51,473 nucleotides of DNA from Bacteroidetes bacterium GWA2_32_17 (GCA_001769035.1 MENF01000104.1:1-51473), one strand, 5' to 3'. Shown: positions 34,677-43,178, counted from the first letter of the stretch. Numbers and translations: made by a program. Notes: generated by a model not told the origin, from the sequence alone.

Positions 34677-34898
34677 ATTATCGGGACTTCTAAAATCCGA
34701 TAGCTATACTATGTTCAGGCATAATTTTAGTTTTTTTGAAAAGCTCCAAATATTAAGCTCCAAAAACCAAGCCCCCAAGAATACTTGGAATTTAGAACTT
34801 GGAACTTATAATATGTAAATTAATCCCGACTTCAGTATATCTAACTTTAGAATCCCTTTTATAGCATTAAACAATATTATTAAGATATACATATTACT

Positions 34899-35558
34899 TT
34901 GAAAATATTTATATTATTTTTTTGTATCTTATTTTGTCATTTGTTAATTATTTTTTCATGCAAAAAGAAAAATGATAAATTAACTATCTCTGGCACAGCA
35001 TTTAATACAGAAATAAATCAAAATGTTAGCAATATTAAAGTTGACCTTTATATTAAAAGAGTTTCAAATAATACTTGGAATAATCAGTTCGGGCTATTAA
35101 ATTCAGTATATACTCAAGCTGACGGAACTTTTAAATTTGAATTTGATAATACAAGGGCATCCGATTTTAAATTAACATTTAACAAAACCGGCTATTTTAC
35201 TTTGGAATATATTATAAATCCCGATTTAGTTCAAAAAGGTAAAGAATACAATCAAACATATTTTGTTCATTACGAATCGTGGCTTAAACTTTTAATTAAA
35301 AATTTTTCTCCTGCTGATGCCGATGATTTACTTTTTTATAAGCTTTTAACAGGTGCTATTACTTGTCCCAATGGTTGTGTTGATACATTTAAATATTTTA
35401 TTGGACCAGGCATTGATACAACTAATATTTGCAGAGTTTATGGTTCGCAATGGGCGGTAATTGAGTGGAATGTTACTAATGGCTCGAACCATATTCAGAA
35501 TGTTGATAGTTTGTGGATTCCTGTTAGTGATACATTGGCTTATAGTTTATATTATTGA
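34899..35558 (+). CDS. Lipoprotein, 219 aa, carboxypeptidase-regulatory-like fold
   Basis: TTG start (34899) placed before a lipoprotein signal ending LLIIFSC, with acylation at Cys21. The next 90 residues (LTISGTAFNTEINQNVSNIKVDLYIKR, GTFKFEFDNTRASDFKLTFNKTGY) fit a peptidase-associated or carboxypeptidase regulatory-like beta sandwich, as in many Bacteroidota surface proteins. The C-terminal part has Cys pairs (TCPNGCVD, ICRVYG) and is not recognised. It is probably anchored to the outer membrane. It stands alone. Confidence 0.75.
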   Translation: MKIFILFFCILFCHLLIIFSCKKKNDKLTISGTAFNTEINQNVSNIKVDLYIKRVSNNTWNNQFGLLNSVYTQADGTFKFEFDNTRASDFKLTFNKTGYFTLEYIINPDLVQKGKEYNQTYFVHYESWLKLLIKNFSPADADDLLFYKLLTGAITCPNGCVDTFKYFIGPGIDTTNICRVYGSQWAVIEWNVTNGSNHIQNVDSLWIPVSDTLAYSLYY

Positions 35559-36130
35559 TTTATACTTATTTACTTTATTAAGGAAATTGGTTGTTTTTAT
35601 ATATTTAAAGGAGTATTTTAATTTACCCATGCCCTAATGGGCAATGTCATTAAGTTAATATTTAAGGACGGTTCTATAAATTCATTTTTTTTGAATAATG
35701 AATATTGATTAACAATTTATAATTTTAGAAGTATCTAAATATCAGCAATCTAAAGTTTGTAGTGAGCGAATCCGAACTATCGGTGTTCCTTGTTCTTAAA
35801 TTATTTTTTCGGATTTTTAGAACTCCTTAATTTGCAGATAATCAATAGCCACGAGCTTCAGCTCGTGGGAAAATGTAAAAATAAACTGGGCTTTAGCCCA
35901 ACACTTTCAACGAATTTTAGGCTAAAGCCCGAAAATGGTGCTTATTTAATTCCCCGACATAAATGTCGGGGCTATTCATAGTGTTGACATACAGCATGAT
36001 ATTTCTTAACTTAATGACATTGCCTTAAAGGGAAAATATATTTGTAAGTAAGTTCTCTACAGTGATTAAGAGTGTGGGTGAACAATTTTTTTTAACAAAA
36101 TTTAAAAAAATAATTATTTAAAATCTTTTT
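35559..36130. repeat. Intergenic gap dominated by a 385-bp composite palindromic element
   Basis: The element spans 35640-36024 with perfect 19-bp inverted ends GGCAATGTCATTAAGTTAA. Inside are CCACGAGC-TTCA-GCTCGTGG (35849-35868), TGGGCT-TT-AGCCCA (35887-35900) with a facing AGGCTAAAGCCC, and CCCCGACA-TAAA-TGTCGGGG (35952-35971). The 63-codon open frame across it has no coding character. The outer words (CCCTAATGGG, CCTTTAAGG) extend the pairing imperfectly. Confidence 0.75.
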
Positions 36131-36158
36131 AAATATTAAAATAATTATAGTAATTTTG
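36127..36158 (+). promoter_or_regulatory. Promoter for peroxiredoxin
   Basis: TTTT (36127-36130), 20 bases, then TAATTTTG (36151-36158), an exact TAnnTTTG. The expected start site is near 36165, with a leader of about 39 bases to the ATG at 36204. An in-frame TTG at 36156 lies in the -7 box and is rejected as a start. Confidence 0.55.
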
Positions 36159-36203
36159 TACCAGAATTTTAATAATATATATAACAATTTAAATATCAAA
36201 ATT

Positions 36204-36836
36204 ATGTCAGTATTAGTAGGAAAAAAAGCTCCTGTTTTTAAAGCAAAAGCAGTAGTAAACGGTGGCGAAATTGTAACCGATTTCACACTCGAACAATTTA
36301 TTGGTAAAAAAGAAGTGATATTTTTCTTTTATCCAATGGATTTTACATTTGTTTGCCCAACCGAATTAGTTGCATTTCAGGATAAAATTAAAGAATTCGA
36401 AGCTCGTAATGTAGCTGTTGTTGGTTGTTCGGTTGATTCAGAATTTTCGCACTGGAAATGGTTACAAACCGAATTAAAAAACGGTGGTATTAAAGGTGTT
36501 AAATATCCTTTAGTTTCCGATTTTTCAAAAACTATTTCTCAAAATTTTGATGTTTTGGCAGGTTACGAAGATTATAACGACGACGACGAAGCTACATTTG
36601 TTGGTGCACCAGTTGCTTATCGTGGATTGTTTTTAATTGATAAAAAGGGCGTTGTTCGCCATCAGGTTGTAAACGATTTACCATTAGGTCGTAGCATAGA
36701 TGAAGCAATTCGTATAGTTGATGCACTTCAGTTTTTTGAAGCTAATGGCGAAGTTTGCCCAGCTAATTGGCACAAAGGCGACAAGGCAATGAAAGCTAAT
36801 CAGGAAGGGGTTGCAGAATATCTTGCTGCACATTAA
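36204..36836 (+). CDS. Typical 2-Cys peroxiredoxin (AhpC/Prx1 type)
   Basis: Thiol peroxidase that reduces H2O2 and organic peroxides. The peroxidatic Cys51 lies in FYPMDFTFVCPTELVAF (PxxxTxxC motif); Arg and Trp/Tyr features follow in VVGCSVDSEFSHWKWLQTE. The resolving Cys185 lies in GEVCPANWHKGDKAM. The C-terminal YF-like tail is replaced by EGVAEYLAAH, so the enzyme may be robust to overoxidation (inference). 210 aa from the ATG at 36204. It has its own promoter and single-gene context. Confidence 0.95.
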   Translation: MSVLVGKKAPVFKAKAVVNGGEIVTDFTLEQFIGKKEVIFFFYPMDFTFVCPTELVAFQDKIKEFEARNVAVVGCSVDSEFSHWKWLQTELKNGGIKGVKYPLVSDFSKTISQNFDVLAGYEDYNDDDEATFVGAPVAYRGLFLIDKKGVVRHQVVNDLPLGRSIDEAIRIVDALQFFEANGEVCPANWHKGDKAMKANQEGVAEYLAAH

Positions 36837-37050
36837 TGCTGATGATACAATTATTGAAAAAGTTAACAGCTATATTTCGTATGGTTGTACAAACGATGTT
36901 AATGATTATTTTTGAGAATTGCCCAATGTTATTGGAGTAAAAGAAAAATTGTTTACTAAAACAATATTATTTTAAAGTTGACTATAAAAGAGCTATTTTT
37001 TTAATGGAATGTGTGTTGGCGTTTAAATTTTTATATTTGAAGTTATTAGA
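36837..37050. other. Gap after peroxiredoxin with a possible gene remnant
   Basis: From 36843 one frame reads DDTIIEKVNSYISYGCTNDV and then NDYF before a stop at about 36915, with an ordinary amino acid mix and no start codon. This could be the tail of a decayed gene. I cannot identify it. The remainder (36920-37050) is AT-rich with nothing recognisable. Confidence 0.3.
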
Positions 37051-37689
37051 TTATATTTTCTTAACAATTAAATGATAACTAGTATTGGGATAAGTTCTAA
37101 TGGTATCTTCTTTATAAACTATTATTTTAGAATTAGGTAGTTTTTCTGCTACGCTATATAAATTCTTACAATATCCAAGTGTTTTCATTCTCCATTTTTC
37201 ATAAAGATTGGCTCCATGGACAGATGGTTCACTCAAAACAATACCCTTCTTGCACACTCGCCACATTTCTTTTAATGCTATTTCTGCTTTTTCTTGACCC
37301 AATTGTTCTAAGACATGAATTGAGTATACAACATCAAATGAATTATCAGGCATTTTTAAATCACAAACATCAGCCAGAAACAAATTTTTTATTATAGGAG
37401 TATAAAATAAATTTACAATTGTTGAAGCTATCCTTGAATTTGTGTATTCAAACCCATGGATTTCAATATTTGGATTTAATGAATGTAATAAATAAATATT
37501 CAACCCAGAACCGCATCCAACTTCAAGTACTTTTGGATTATCAATATTTTTGCATAAATCATTTACATCGTCAATTACCTCAACACGCGGATACCCATTA
37601 CATCCTTTGTATATTTTCCCTTTATATTTCAATAAGTTGTTTTTTGTCAAAAGATCAATTGTTTCATAAAAATATTTTTCGTATCTCAA
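37051..37689 (-). CDS. Class I SAM-dependent methyltransferase
   Basis: 212 aa. Motif I for S-adenosylmethionine binding (PKVLEVGCGSGLNIYLL, about 73-88), acidic motif II (EIHGFEYTNSR), LADVCDLKMPDNSFDVVYSIHVLEQL (motifs III-IV) and LKEMWRVCKKGIVLSEP, as in Methyltransf_11 proteins. The substrate is unknown. The start is uncertain: TTG at 37689 is assumed. The same frame stays open further upstream (IIYIIYIGGAKGIIKHRIKY) past an AGGAGG on the minus strand (complement near 37737-37743). It lies in an AT-rich accessory patch. Confidence 0.8.
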   Translation of the reverse strand: MRYEKYFYETIDLLTKNNLLKYKGKIYKGCNGYPRVEVIDDVNDLCKNIDNPKVLEVGCGSGLNIYLLHSLNPNIEIHGFEYTNSRIASTIVNLFYTPIIKNLFLADVCDLKMPDNSFDVVYSIHVLEQLGQEKAEIALKEMWRVCKKGIVLSEPSVHGANLYEKWRMKTLGYCKNLYSVAEKLPNSKIIVYKEDTIRTYPNTSYHLIVKKI

Positions 37690-37720
37690 GAAAGTAGATT
37701 TAGAATACTTTATTCGATGT

Positions 37721-37984
37721 TTAATAATTCCTTTTGCTCCTCCTATATAAATGATATAAATGATGAGTAAAGCTAATTGACTTATTAGTTAATTCTTTTT
37801 TATAAACAGTATTAAAAACAGATTTTTCATAATATCTTAACCCATTTTGTTTTATCGCTTCGTTAATATGAAACTCAATATCATTATAATTTTCAAATTC
37901 TGGGTGATTATTATTTCTTAAATCTTTCACTTCAATAATTAATTCTTCTGGTAATTTGAATGTGTTAATCTTAATTTTTTTCAT
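37721..37984 (-). CDS. Small hypothetical protein, 87 aa
   Basis: Not recognised. Charged, soluble; the N-terminal half IKINTFKLPEELIIEVKDLRNNNH could be a beta strand followed by a helix, loosely like a ribbon-helix-helix DNA-binding protein, but this is weak. The C-terminus is rich in His/Tyr/Arg. ATG start, upstream of and co-directional with the methyltransferase (31 bases to its TTG). It lies next to the left arm of the 550-bp inverted-repeat unit. Confidence 0.5.
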   Translation of the reverse strand: MKKIKINTFKLPEELIIEVKDLRNNNHPEFENYNDIEFHINEAIKQNGLRYYEKSVFNTVYKKELTNKSISFTHHLYHLYRRSKRNY

Positions 37985-38061
37985 TTACAAGCATTTTATT
38001 AAAATTATTACGGAATTATATATTAATTGGAATTTAATAAAAACTCTATATATATAATCAT

Positions 38062-38091
38062 TTTGCGAAAATAATAAATATTTTATCTTTG
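38062..38091 (+). promoter_or_regulatory. Consensus promoter inside the 550-bp unit
   Basis: TTTG (38062-38065), 18 bases, TATCTTTG (38084-38091), an exact Bacteroidota-type promoter. The expected transcript start is near 38098. That lies after the TTG at 38089, so translation of the following frame must start further in. Confidence 0.6.
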
Positions 38092-38532
38092 AGAAAATTT
38101 AATACTCAAAGATATGGGAAAAACATTCAATTAATATATTCGGCTATTGGTTTAATAGCTAATTTGATTTATATAAAAATAAGTTTACATTTAATAGAAA
38201 TAAAAAGTATGACATCAAACGAAGCAACATTTTTAATAATAGATTTAATACTTCTTGTGCTAATAGTATATATTATAGTGTTTTTAGTGCATTTTAGAAA
38301 TATTTTTAATTTAAATATAAAATATGAAAATAACAAATATAATGAGATTGTTAAACATGTAAATGTTATGCAAAAATATTTTAAATTTTTACATAACTAT
38401 TATCATATCAAAACTGATGGTAAAAATATAGAATTAAGACCTACTAACATAGAAATAAATAAAAATTTCACAAAGGAAGAACTTGAAATTATCGGTTATT
38501 CAGAATATGATATAGAAATATTAAGAAAATGA
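38089..38532 (+). CDS. Small membrane protein of the inverted-repeat unit
   Basis: Up to 147 aa; not recognised. Two hydrophobic helices (about residues 14-33, IQLIYSAIGLIANLIYIKIS, and 48-70, FLIIDLILLVLIVYIIVFLV) are followed by a charged cytoplasmic-type tail of about 75 residues rich in Lys/Asn/Glu. The true start is unclear: TTG 38089 overlaps the -7 box of a consensus promoter, while the next candidates are ATT 38125, TTG 38164 or ATG at residue 41. Helix-helix-charged tail is a shape seen in some small membrane effectors and toxins, but nothing here proves that. It fills the unit bounded by 26-bp inverted repeats. Confidence 0.6.
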   Translation: MRKFNTQRYGKNIQLIYSAIGLIANLIYIKISLHLIEIKSMTSNEATFLIIDLILLVLIVYIIVFLVHFRNIFNLNIKYENNKYNEIVKHVNVMQKYFKFLHNYYHIKTDGKNIELRPTNIEINKNFTKEELEIIGYSEYDIEILRK

Positions 38533-38680
38533 GAAATTCCAATTAATATATAATTCCGTTTTTTTATATATCATACATTCAGTTATTTATAAAGAAAAGA
38601 TTTTACTGTAATTTAACTTATTGTCGTTTGAGAAGGCAAATAGTTACACTCTGTTGAAAAAATATTTTATAAAATTCATT

Positions 38681-38688
38681 TAGCTTTG
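38681..38688 (+). promoter_or_regulatory. -7 box directly before pabB
   Basis: TAGCTTTG is an exact TAnnTTTG and ends 4 bases before the ATG at 38693. A start site about 7 bases after the box would fall on the ATG itself, implying a leaderless message. The -33 side is weak (TTG at 38654-38656, 24 bases away). Confidence 0.4.
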
Positions 38689-38692
38689 CATT

Positions 38693-40015
38693 ATGCGAAA
38701 ATCCATAGAAATACATATTGAAAACGTTTCAGAATTTCAAAATAAACTTATTTTATTTTCACAAACTCTTTCGGTTTCTTGTATTTTAAACAGCAACGAT
38801 TATTATAAAAAAAATAACAATTCACACAATTACCATTCATATAATTTGTTAGTGGCACTTGGTTCAATAGATGAACTCGTTTTTAGCAAAAACAAAGAGC
38901 CATTCAATTCGCTATTCGAATTTTATAATAAACAACCCGATTGGGTATTCGGGCATTTTAATTACGATTTAAAATACTCGATAGAAAATTTAAAATCGGA
39001 AAATCAAGATTTAATTGGTTTCGAAGAAATGTTTTTTTTTAAACCAAGATATGTTATTGAATTAAATGACAATAAAATTAAAGTTTGGTTTACTAAAATT
39101 GATAATGAAAGTTCAGTTAAGCAATTAATAAACAATATACAAAATGTAAAGTTTTCAAATGAAAATATATTACAATCAAAATTAAAATCAAGAATAAGTA
39201 AAGAAGAATATATTGATAATGTTGAACTTATAAAAAAACATATACAGTTAGGCGATATTTACGAAATGAATTTTTGTCAGGAGTTTTTTAACGAAAATGT
39301 TAAAGTAAATCCTGCAACATTATATATTAAATTATGTGAAATTTCACCTGTACCATTTTCTTGTTTTTATAAAGTAGGCAACAAATTTCTTTGTGGTGCT
39401 TCACCCGAAAGGTTTTTGAAAAAAGTTGGCAGTAAAATTATTTCTCAGCCAATAAAAGGCACATCAAAAAAAGGAAGGAGCAAAATTGAGAATAGTGTTA
39501 TTGCAAAAGAATTATTTTCTAATGAAAAAGAACGTTCAGAAAATATAATGATTGTTGATTTAGTTCGTAACGATTTATCACGAACAGCAAAAAAACAAAG
39601 TGTAAAAGTTGAAGAACTTTGTGGTATTTATGAATTTCCGCAGGTTTTTCAAATGGTTTCAACTGTTACATCAGAATTATCTGATAATCATAATTTTACC
39701 GATGTTATTAAAAATGCTTTCCCAATGGGTAGTATGACTGGTGCTCCAAAAATAAGAGCTATGGAACTTATCGAGAAATATGAAAAAACAAAACGAGGAC
39801 TATACTCTGGCTCTGTTGGTTATGTAACACCTTCACAAGATTTTGATTTTAACGTTGTTATTAGAAGTTTTCAATATAATGCCGAAACAAAATATCTTTC
39901 ATTTATTACTGGTGGAGCAATTACTATAAAATCTTATCCTGAAAAAGAATATGAAGAATGCTTAATAAAAGCAAAGGGTTTATTAGAAGTATTGAATGGG
40001 AAAATAGAAAATTAA
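38693..40015 (+). CDS. pabB: Aminodeoxychorismate synthase component I
   Basis: Chorismate-utilising enzyme that makes 4-amino-4-deoxychorismate for folate synthesis. The chorismate-binding domain (about 165-435) shows SKEEYIDNVELIKKHIQLGDIYEMNFCQEF, CGASPERFLKK, QPIKGTSKKG, NIMIVDLVRNDL, FPMGSMTGAPKIRAMELIEKYE and GLYSGSVGYVTP, in PabB/TrpE order. PIKGT (lysine for PabB-type covalent chemistry, rather than alanine as in TrpE) favours PabB. The N-terminal part is short and diverged. 440 aa with no PabC fusion, and no pabA or pabC in this window. Possibly leaderless (see the -7 box at 38681). Confidence 0.9.
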   Translation: MRKSIEIHIENVSEFQNKLILFSQTLSVSCILNSNDYYKKNNNSHNYHSYNLLVALGSIDELVFSKNKEPFNSLFEFYNKQPDWVFGHFNYDLKYSIENLKSENQDLIGFEEMFFFKPRYVIELNDNKIKVWFTKIDNESSVKQLINNIQNVKFSNENILQSKLKSRISKEEYIDNVELIKKHIQLGDIYEMNFCQEFFNENVKVNPATLYIKLCEISPVPFSCFYKVGNKFLCGASPERFLKKVGSKIISQPIKGTSKKGRSKIENSVIAKELFSNEKERSENIMIVDLVRNDLSRTAKKQSVKVEELCGIYEFPQVFQMVSTVTSELSDNHNFTDVIKNAFPMGSMTGAPKIRAMELIEKYEKTKRGLYSGSVGYVTPSQDFDFNVVIRSFQYNAETKYLSFITGGAITIKSYPEKEYEECLIKAKGLLEVLNGKIEN

Positions 40016-40134
40016 AGTATTTTAAATATATTTACATTTGGAAAATAAAAAAACATGAAACATCCATGATTAATTTAAAACACACTACTTGTTCTGATTG
40101 AGCGGAAAGGGAATGATTATTAAGAAAAAAATAT

Positions 40135-40256
40135 GCCACAGATTGCACAGATTAACACTGATTTAAAACAATCTTTGATTGTTTTTTGGAAAAAAATCTG
40201 TGCAAATAATCTGCGATAATCAGTAAATCTTCCGAAAAATCGGAACAAGTTGTGGC
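40135..40256. repeat. GCCACAGATTGCACAGATT hairpin element, copy 1
   Basis: GCCACA at 40135-40140 and TGTGGC at 40251-40256 close a fold-back. GATTGCACAGATTAACACTGATT faces AATCTGTGCAAATAATCTGCGATAATCAGT. A second copy starts at 51411. The word family is common between genes in Bacteroidota. Confidence 0.65.
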
Positions 40257-40311
40257 AAAAAAATAAATTTTTAAATAAGTCAATATCAAACACATATAAA
40301 ATTATAAACAG

Positions 40312-42213
40312 ATGAAACAAAGTGCAACATTTAAAGAAAAGTTAAAATACGCTTTCGATAATACAATGACATCCGGAACTCTGTCATTAATTATTTGGTT
40401 AGGAATTCTTTCGGTAATTGTTGTTGTTATTGCTGCGGTTGTGGTTGTTATAACAGGCATTACACCAGTTGATAATCCCAAAATTAGTTTTTTTGAAGCT
40501 TGCTGGCAAAGCATGATGCGTGCTATGGATTCTGGAACTGTTGCTGGTGATGCAGGATGGAAATTCAGATTTATTATGCTCATTGTTACTTTGGGTGGAA
40601 TTTTTATTCTTTCAACATTAATAGGTGTACTAACATCGGGTATTCAAACAAAAATTGAAGAGTTACGCAAAGGAAAATCTAAAGTGTTAGAAACAAATCA
40701 CACATTAATTTTGGGCTGGTCAACAAAAATATTTTCTATAATTTCTGAGTTAATTGTTGCAAACGAGAATCAAAAACGTCCGCGAATTGTGATTTTAGCC
40801 TACAAAGATAAAATTGAGATGGAAGATGAAATAAAATCACATATTAAAAACACAAAGAAAACTAAAATTATTTGTCGCTCTGGAAGTCCTTTAAATTTGC
40901 ATGATTTAGAAATTGCAAACCCTAATTTTGCCCGTTCAATAATTATTTTATCGCCCGAAAACGAAAATCCAGATACTTATGTAATTAAATCAATGCTTGC
41001 TGTAACAAATAACCCTAAACGCAAACAAGAAAATTATCATATTGTTGCCGAAATAAAAGAAAAATCGAATATAGAAGCTGCAATGCTTGTAGGTAAAAAT
41101 GAAGCTGAATTAGTGTTATCTCCCGATATACTGGCTCGTGTAACCGCTCAAACTTGTCGTCAATCAGGCTTAAGCGTTGTTTATACCGAATTGTTAGATT
41201 TTGATGGTGTAGAAATTTATTTCTCCGAAGAACCAAAATTAGTTGGCAAAACATTTAAAGAAGCTCTTTTAATGTACGAAGACAGTGCAATTATGGGCAT
41301 TCAGTTTGCCAATAAAAAAGTTACTGTTAATCCGCCAATGGATACAGTAATAAAACAAGGAGATAAAATAATTGTAATTTCTGAAGATGACGACACGATA
41401 GTTCTTTCTGGCAAAACAAATATCACAATAAATGAAGGTGCTATTAAAGTTGGAACACCCGAACCAAAAATTATTGAGCAAACCCTTATTATTGGTTGGA
41501 ATGAAAAGGGGACTTCGATAATTAAAGAAATGGACAATTATGTACTTGAGGGTTCTACTGTGCAAGTTGTTTCGGAGACAGAATCAACAAAACAAGAAAT
41601 TGATGAACTCAATAACAAATTAAAAAAGCAGAAAGTTTCATTTTTACAAGGCAATATTATTGACAGGGAATTTTTAGAATCTTTGAATGTCGAAAAATTT
41701 AATCATATTATTATTTTATATAATTCTCATATCGAAGATGTTCAGGAGGCAGATGCTAAAACTTTAATTTGTTTGCTTCATTTAAGAAATATTAGTCAGA
41801 TAAAAAATGTTGATTTTAGTATTGTTAGCGAAATGATTGATATTCGTAATAAAGAACTAGCTGAAGTAACAAAAGTAGATGATTTTATTATTGGTGATAA
41901 ATTAATAAGTTTGTTAATGTCGCAAGTATCTGAAAACAAGTATTTAAAACTTGTTTTTGATGATTTATTTGATGCCGATGGTTCCGAAATATATGTTAAA
42001 CCTGCCTCTCAATTTATACAACTTGGAATTGATGTTGATTTTTATACAGTTACAGAATCGGCAGCTCGTCAAAATCAAGTTGCAATTGGTTATAAAATTC
42101 ATGCTTTACAACACGATTCAGATAAGGGTTATGGAGTTATTGTTGACCCTAAAAAATCGGATAAAATTAATTTTACCGAAAAAGATAAAATTATTGTTAT
42201 TGCGGAAGATTAG
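40312..42213 (+). CDS. CASTOR/POLLUX-like ion channel with RCK domains
   Basis: 633 aa. Two transmembrane helices (about 24-46 and 83-108) flank a pore region ending MRAMDSGTVAGDAGWKFR. This is followed by two TrkA-N/RCK-like halves (about 125-340, LETNHTLILGWSTKIFSIISELI; about 385-630, IEQTLIIGWNEKGTSIIKEMDNY), each with a Rossmann nucleotide-binding start. This layout matches bacterial relatives of plant CASTOR/POLLUX cation channels. The filter is not the K+ TVGYG, so ion selectivity is uncertain. Its own transcription unit, preceded by a GCCACAGATT hairpin. Confidence 0.88.
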   Translation: MKQSATFKEKLKYAFDNTMTSGTLSLIIWLGILSVIVVVIAAVVVVITGITPVDNPKISFFEACWQSMMRAMDSGTVAGDAGWKFRFIMLIVTLGGIFILSTLIGVLTSGIQTKIEELRKGKSKVLETNHTLILGWSTKIFSIISELIVANENQKRPRIVILAYKDKIEMEDEIKSHIKNTKKTKIICRSGSPLNLHDLEIANPNFARSIIILSPENENPDTYVIKSMLAVTNNPKRKQENYHIVAEIKEKSNIEAAMLVGKNEAELVLSPDILARVTAQTCRQSGLSVVYTELLDFDGVEIYFSEEPKLVGKTFKEALLMYEDSAIMGIQFANKKVTVNPPMDTVIKQGDKIIVISEDDDTIVLSGKTNITINEGAIKVGTPEPKIIEQTLIIGWNEKGTSIIKEMDNYVLEGSTVQVVSETESTKQEIDELNNKLKKQKVSFLQGNIIDREFLESLNVEKFNHIIILYNSHIEDVQEADAKTLICLLHLRNISQIKNVDFSIVSEMIDIRNKELAEVTKVDDFIIGDKLISLLMSQVSENKYLKLVFDDLFDADGSEIYVKPASQFIQLGIDVDFYTVTESAARQNQVAIGYKIHALQHDSDKGYGVIVDPKKSDKINFTEKDKIIVIAED

Positions 42214-42434
42214 AAAAATATATACAATAAGCGGAAATAAATAGTAGAAATAAATTGTAAAAACAGAAATAAACAAACGATAAACGTTAAACGGTTTCCC
42301 CCTTGTGTCTGAGCGAAGAGGGTAGGGTGATGAAACTTGAAAAAATTAAAGTATAAAGGTAAAAAACGATAAACAATGTGTTAACAACTGTATAACAATA
42401 AACAATAAACGACGAACTATAAACTTTTAACTTC

Positions 42435-43178
42435 TTATTCCAAGCTATTCATCAACTCATCGGTCAATTCGAGATTATGAAAAACATTTTGCACATCGTC
42501 GTCATCTTCAAGTTCATCAATTAATCTCATAATTTTCTGACCTGATTCAATATCAACAGTTTTATAATCGTTAGGAACTCTTCTAAGTTCCGAGTTTTCG
42601 GCTTCAATATTTAACTCTTCTAATTTTTTCTGAACTTTTCCAAAGCTTTCGAGCGGGCAATAAATTGTCAAAATTTCATCTTCTTCTTCAATGTCATCAA
42701 CTCCGACATCAATAATTTCAAGTTCAAATTCATCACGGTTTTTAATGTTTTCTTTAGGAATGGCAAACACACCTTTTCTGTCGAATAAAAAACTAAGTGA
42801 ACCATTAGTTCCAAGATTTCCGCCGCGTTTATTAAAAACAGAACGAACATTACTTACTGTACGATTGTTGTTATCTGTTAAACATTCAATAAATACAGCA
42901 ACACCGCCTTGTGCATACCCTTCAAATGTTGTTTCTGCATAATTACTTCCTTCGGCACTTGCTTTGTTAATAGCACGTTGAATGTTTTCTTTAGGCATGT
43001 TTACCCCTTTGGCATTCTGAATAGCCATTCTTAATCTTGGGTTGCTGTCGGCGGCAGTACCGCTTTCTTTTACAGCAATACTAATTTCTTTAATAATTTT
43101 TGAGAAAATTTTAGAGCGTTTGGCATCAATTGCTCCTTTTTTTCTTTTAATTGTTGACCATTTACTATGTCCTGACAT
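42435..43178 (-). CDS. YebC/PmpR-family regulatory protein
   Basis: Starts MSGHSKWSTIKRKKGAIDAKRSKIFSKIIKEI, the family signature. NPRLRMAIQNAKGVNMPKENIQRAINKA, TFEGYAQGGVAVFIECLTDNNNRT, RSVFNKRGGNLGTNGSLSFLFDRKG and the acidic C-terminus are all in place. Members bind DNA or assist translation of polyproline stretches; a TACO1-like role is possible. 247 aa, complete. It is divergent from the SpoU methyltransferase 115 bases away. Confidence 0.95.
   Translation of the reverse strand: MSGHSKWSTIKRKKGAIDAKRSKIFSKIIKEISIAVKESGTAADSNPRLRMAIQNAKGVNMPKENIQRAINKASAEGSNYAETTFEGYAQGGVAVFIECLTDNNNRTVSNVRSVFNKRGGNLGTNGSLSFLFDRKGVFAIPKENIKNRDEFELEIIDVGVDDIEEEDEILTIYCPLESFGKVQKKLEELNIEAENSELRRVPNDYKTVDIESGQKIMRLIDELEDDDDVQNVFHNLELTDELMNSLE

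Larger units (their letters stand above)
38010..38559. mobile_element. 550-bp unit with perfect 26-bp inverted ends carrying one gene
   Basis: Left arm 38010-38035 begins ACGGAATTATATATTAATTG and ends GAATTT. Right arm 38534-38559 is its exact complement. Between them are a consensus promoter (38062-38091) and one membrane-protein gene whose stop (38530-38532) is one base before the right arm. No transposase is present. Flanking target duplication is not evident. Arms of this length and identity are far beyond chance, even in AT-rich DNA. It may be a non-autonomous mobile cassette or an invertible segment. Confidence 0.6.

Noticed and set aside
35790-35981. 63-codon open frame
   Set aside because: Lies wholly within the composite palindromic element; codons follow the repeat stems.
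37721-37984. 87-residue gene and methyltransferase as one frameshifted gene
   Set aside because: The 87-residue frame has its own start and a different composition; no homology support seen for fusion.
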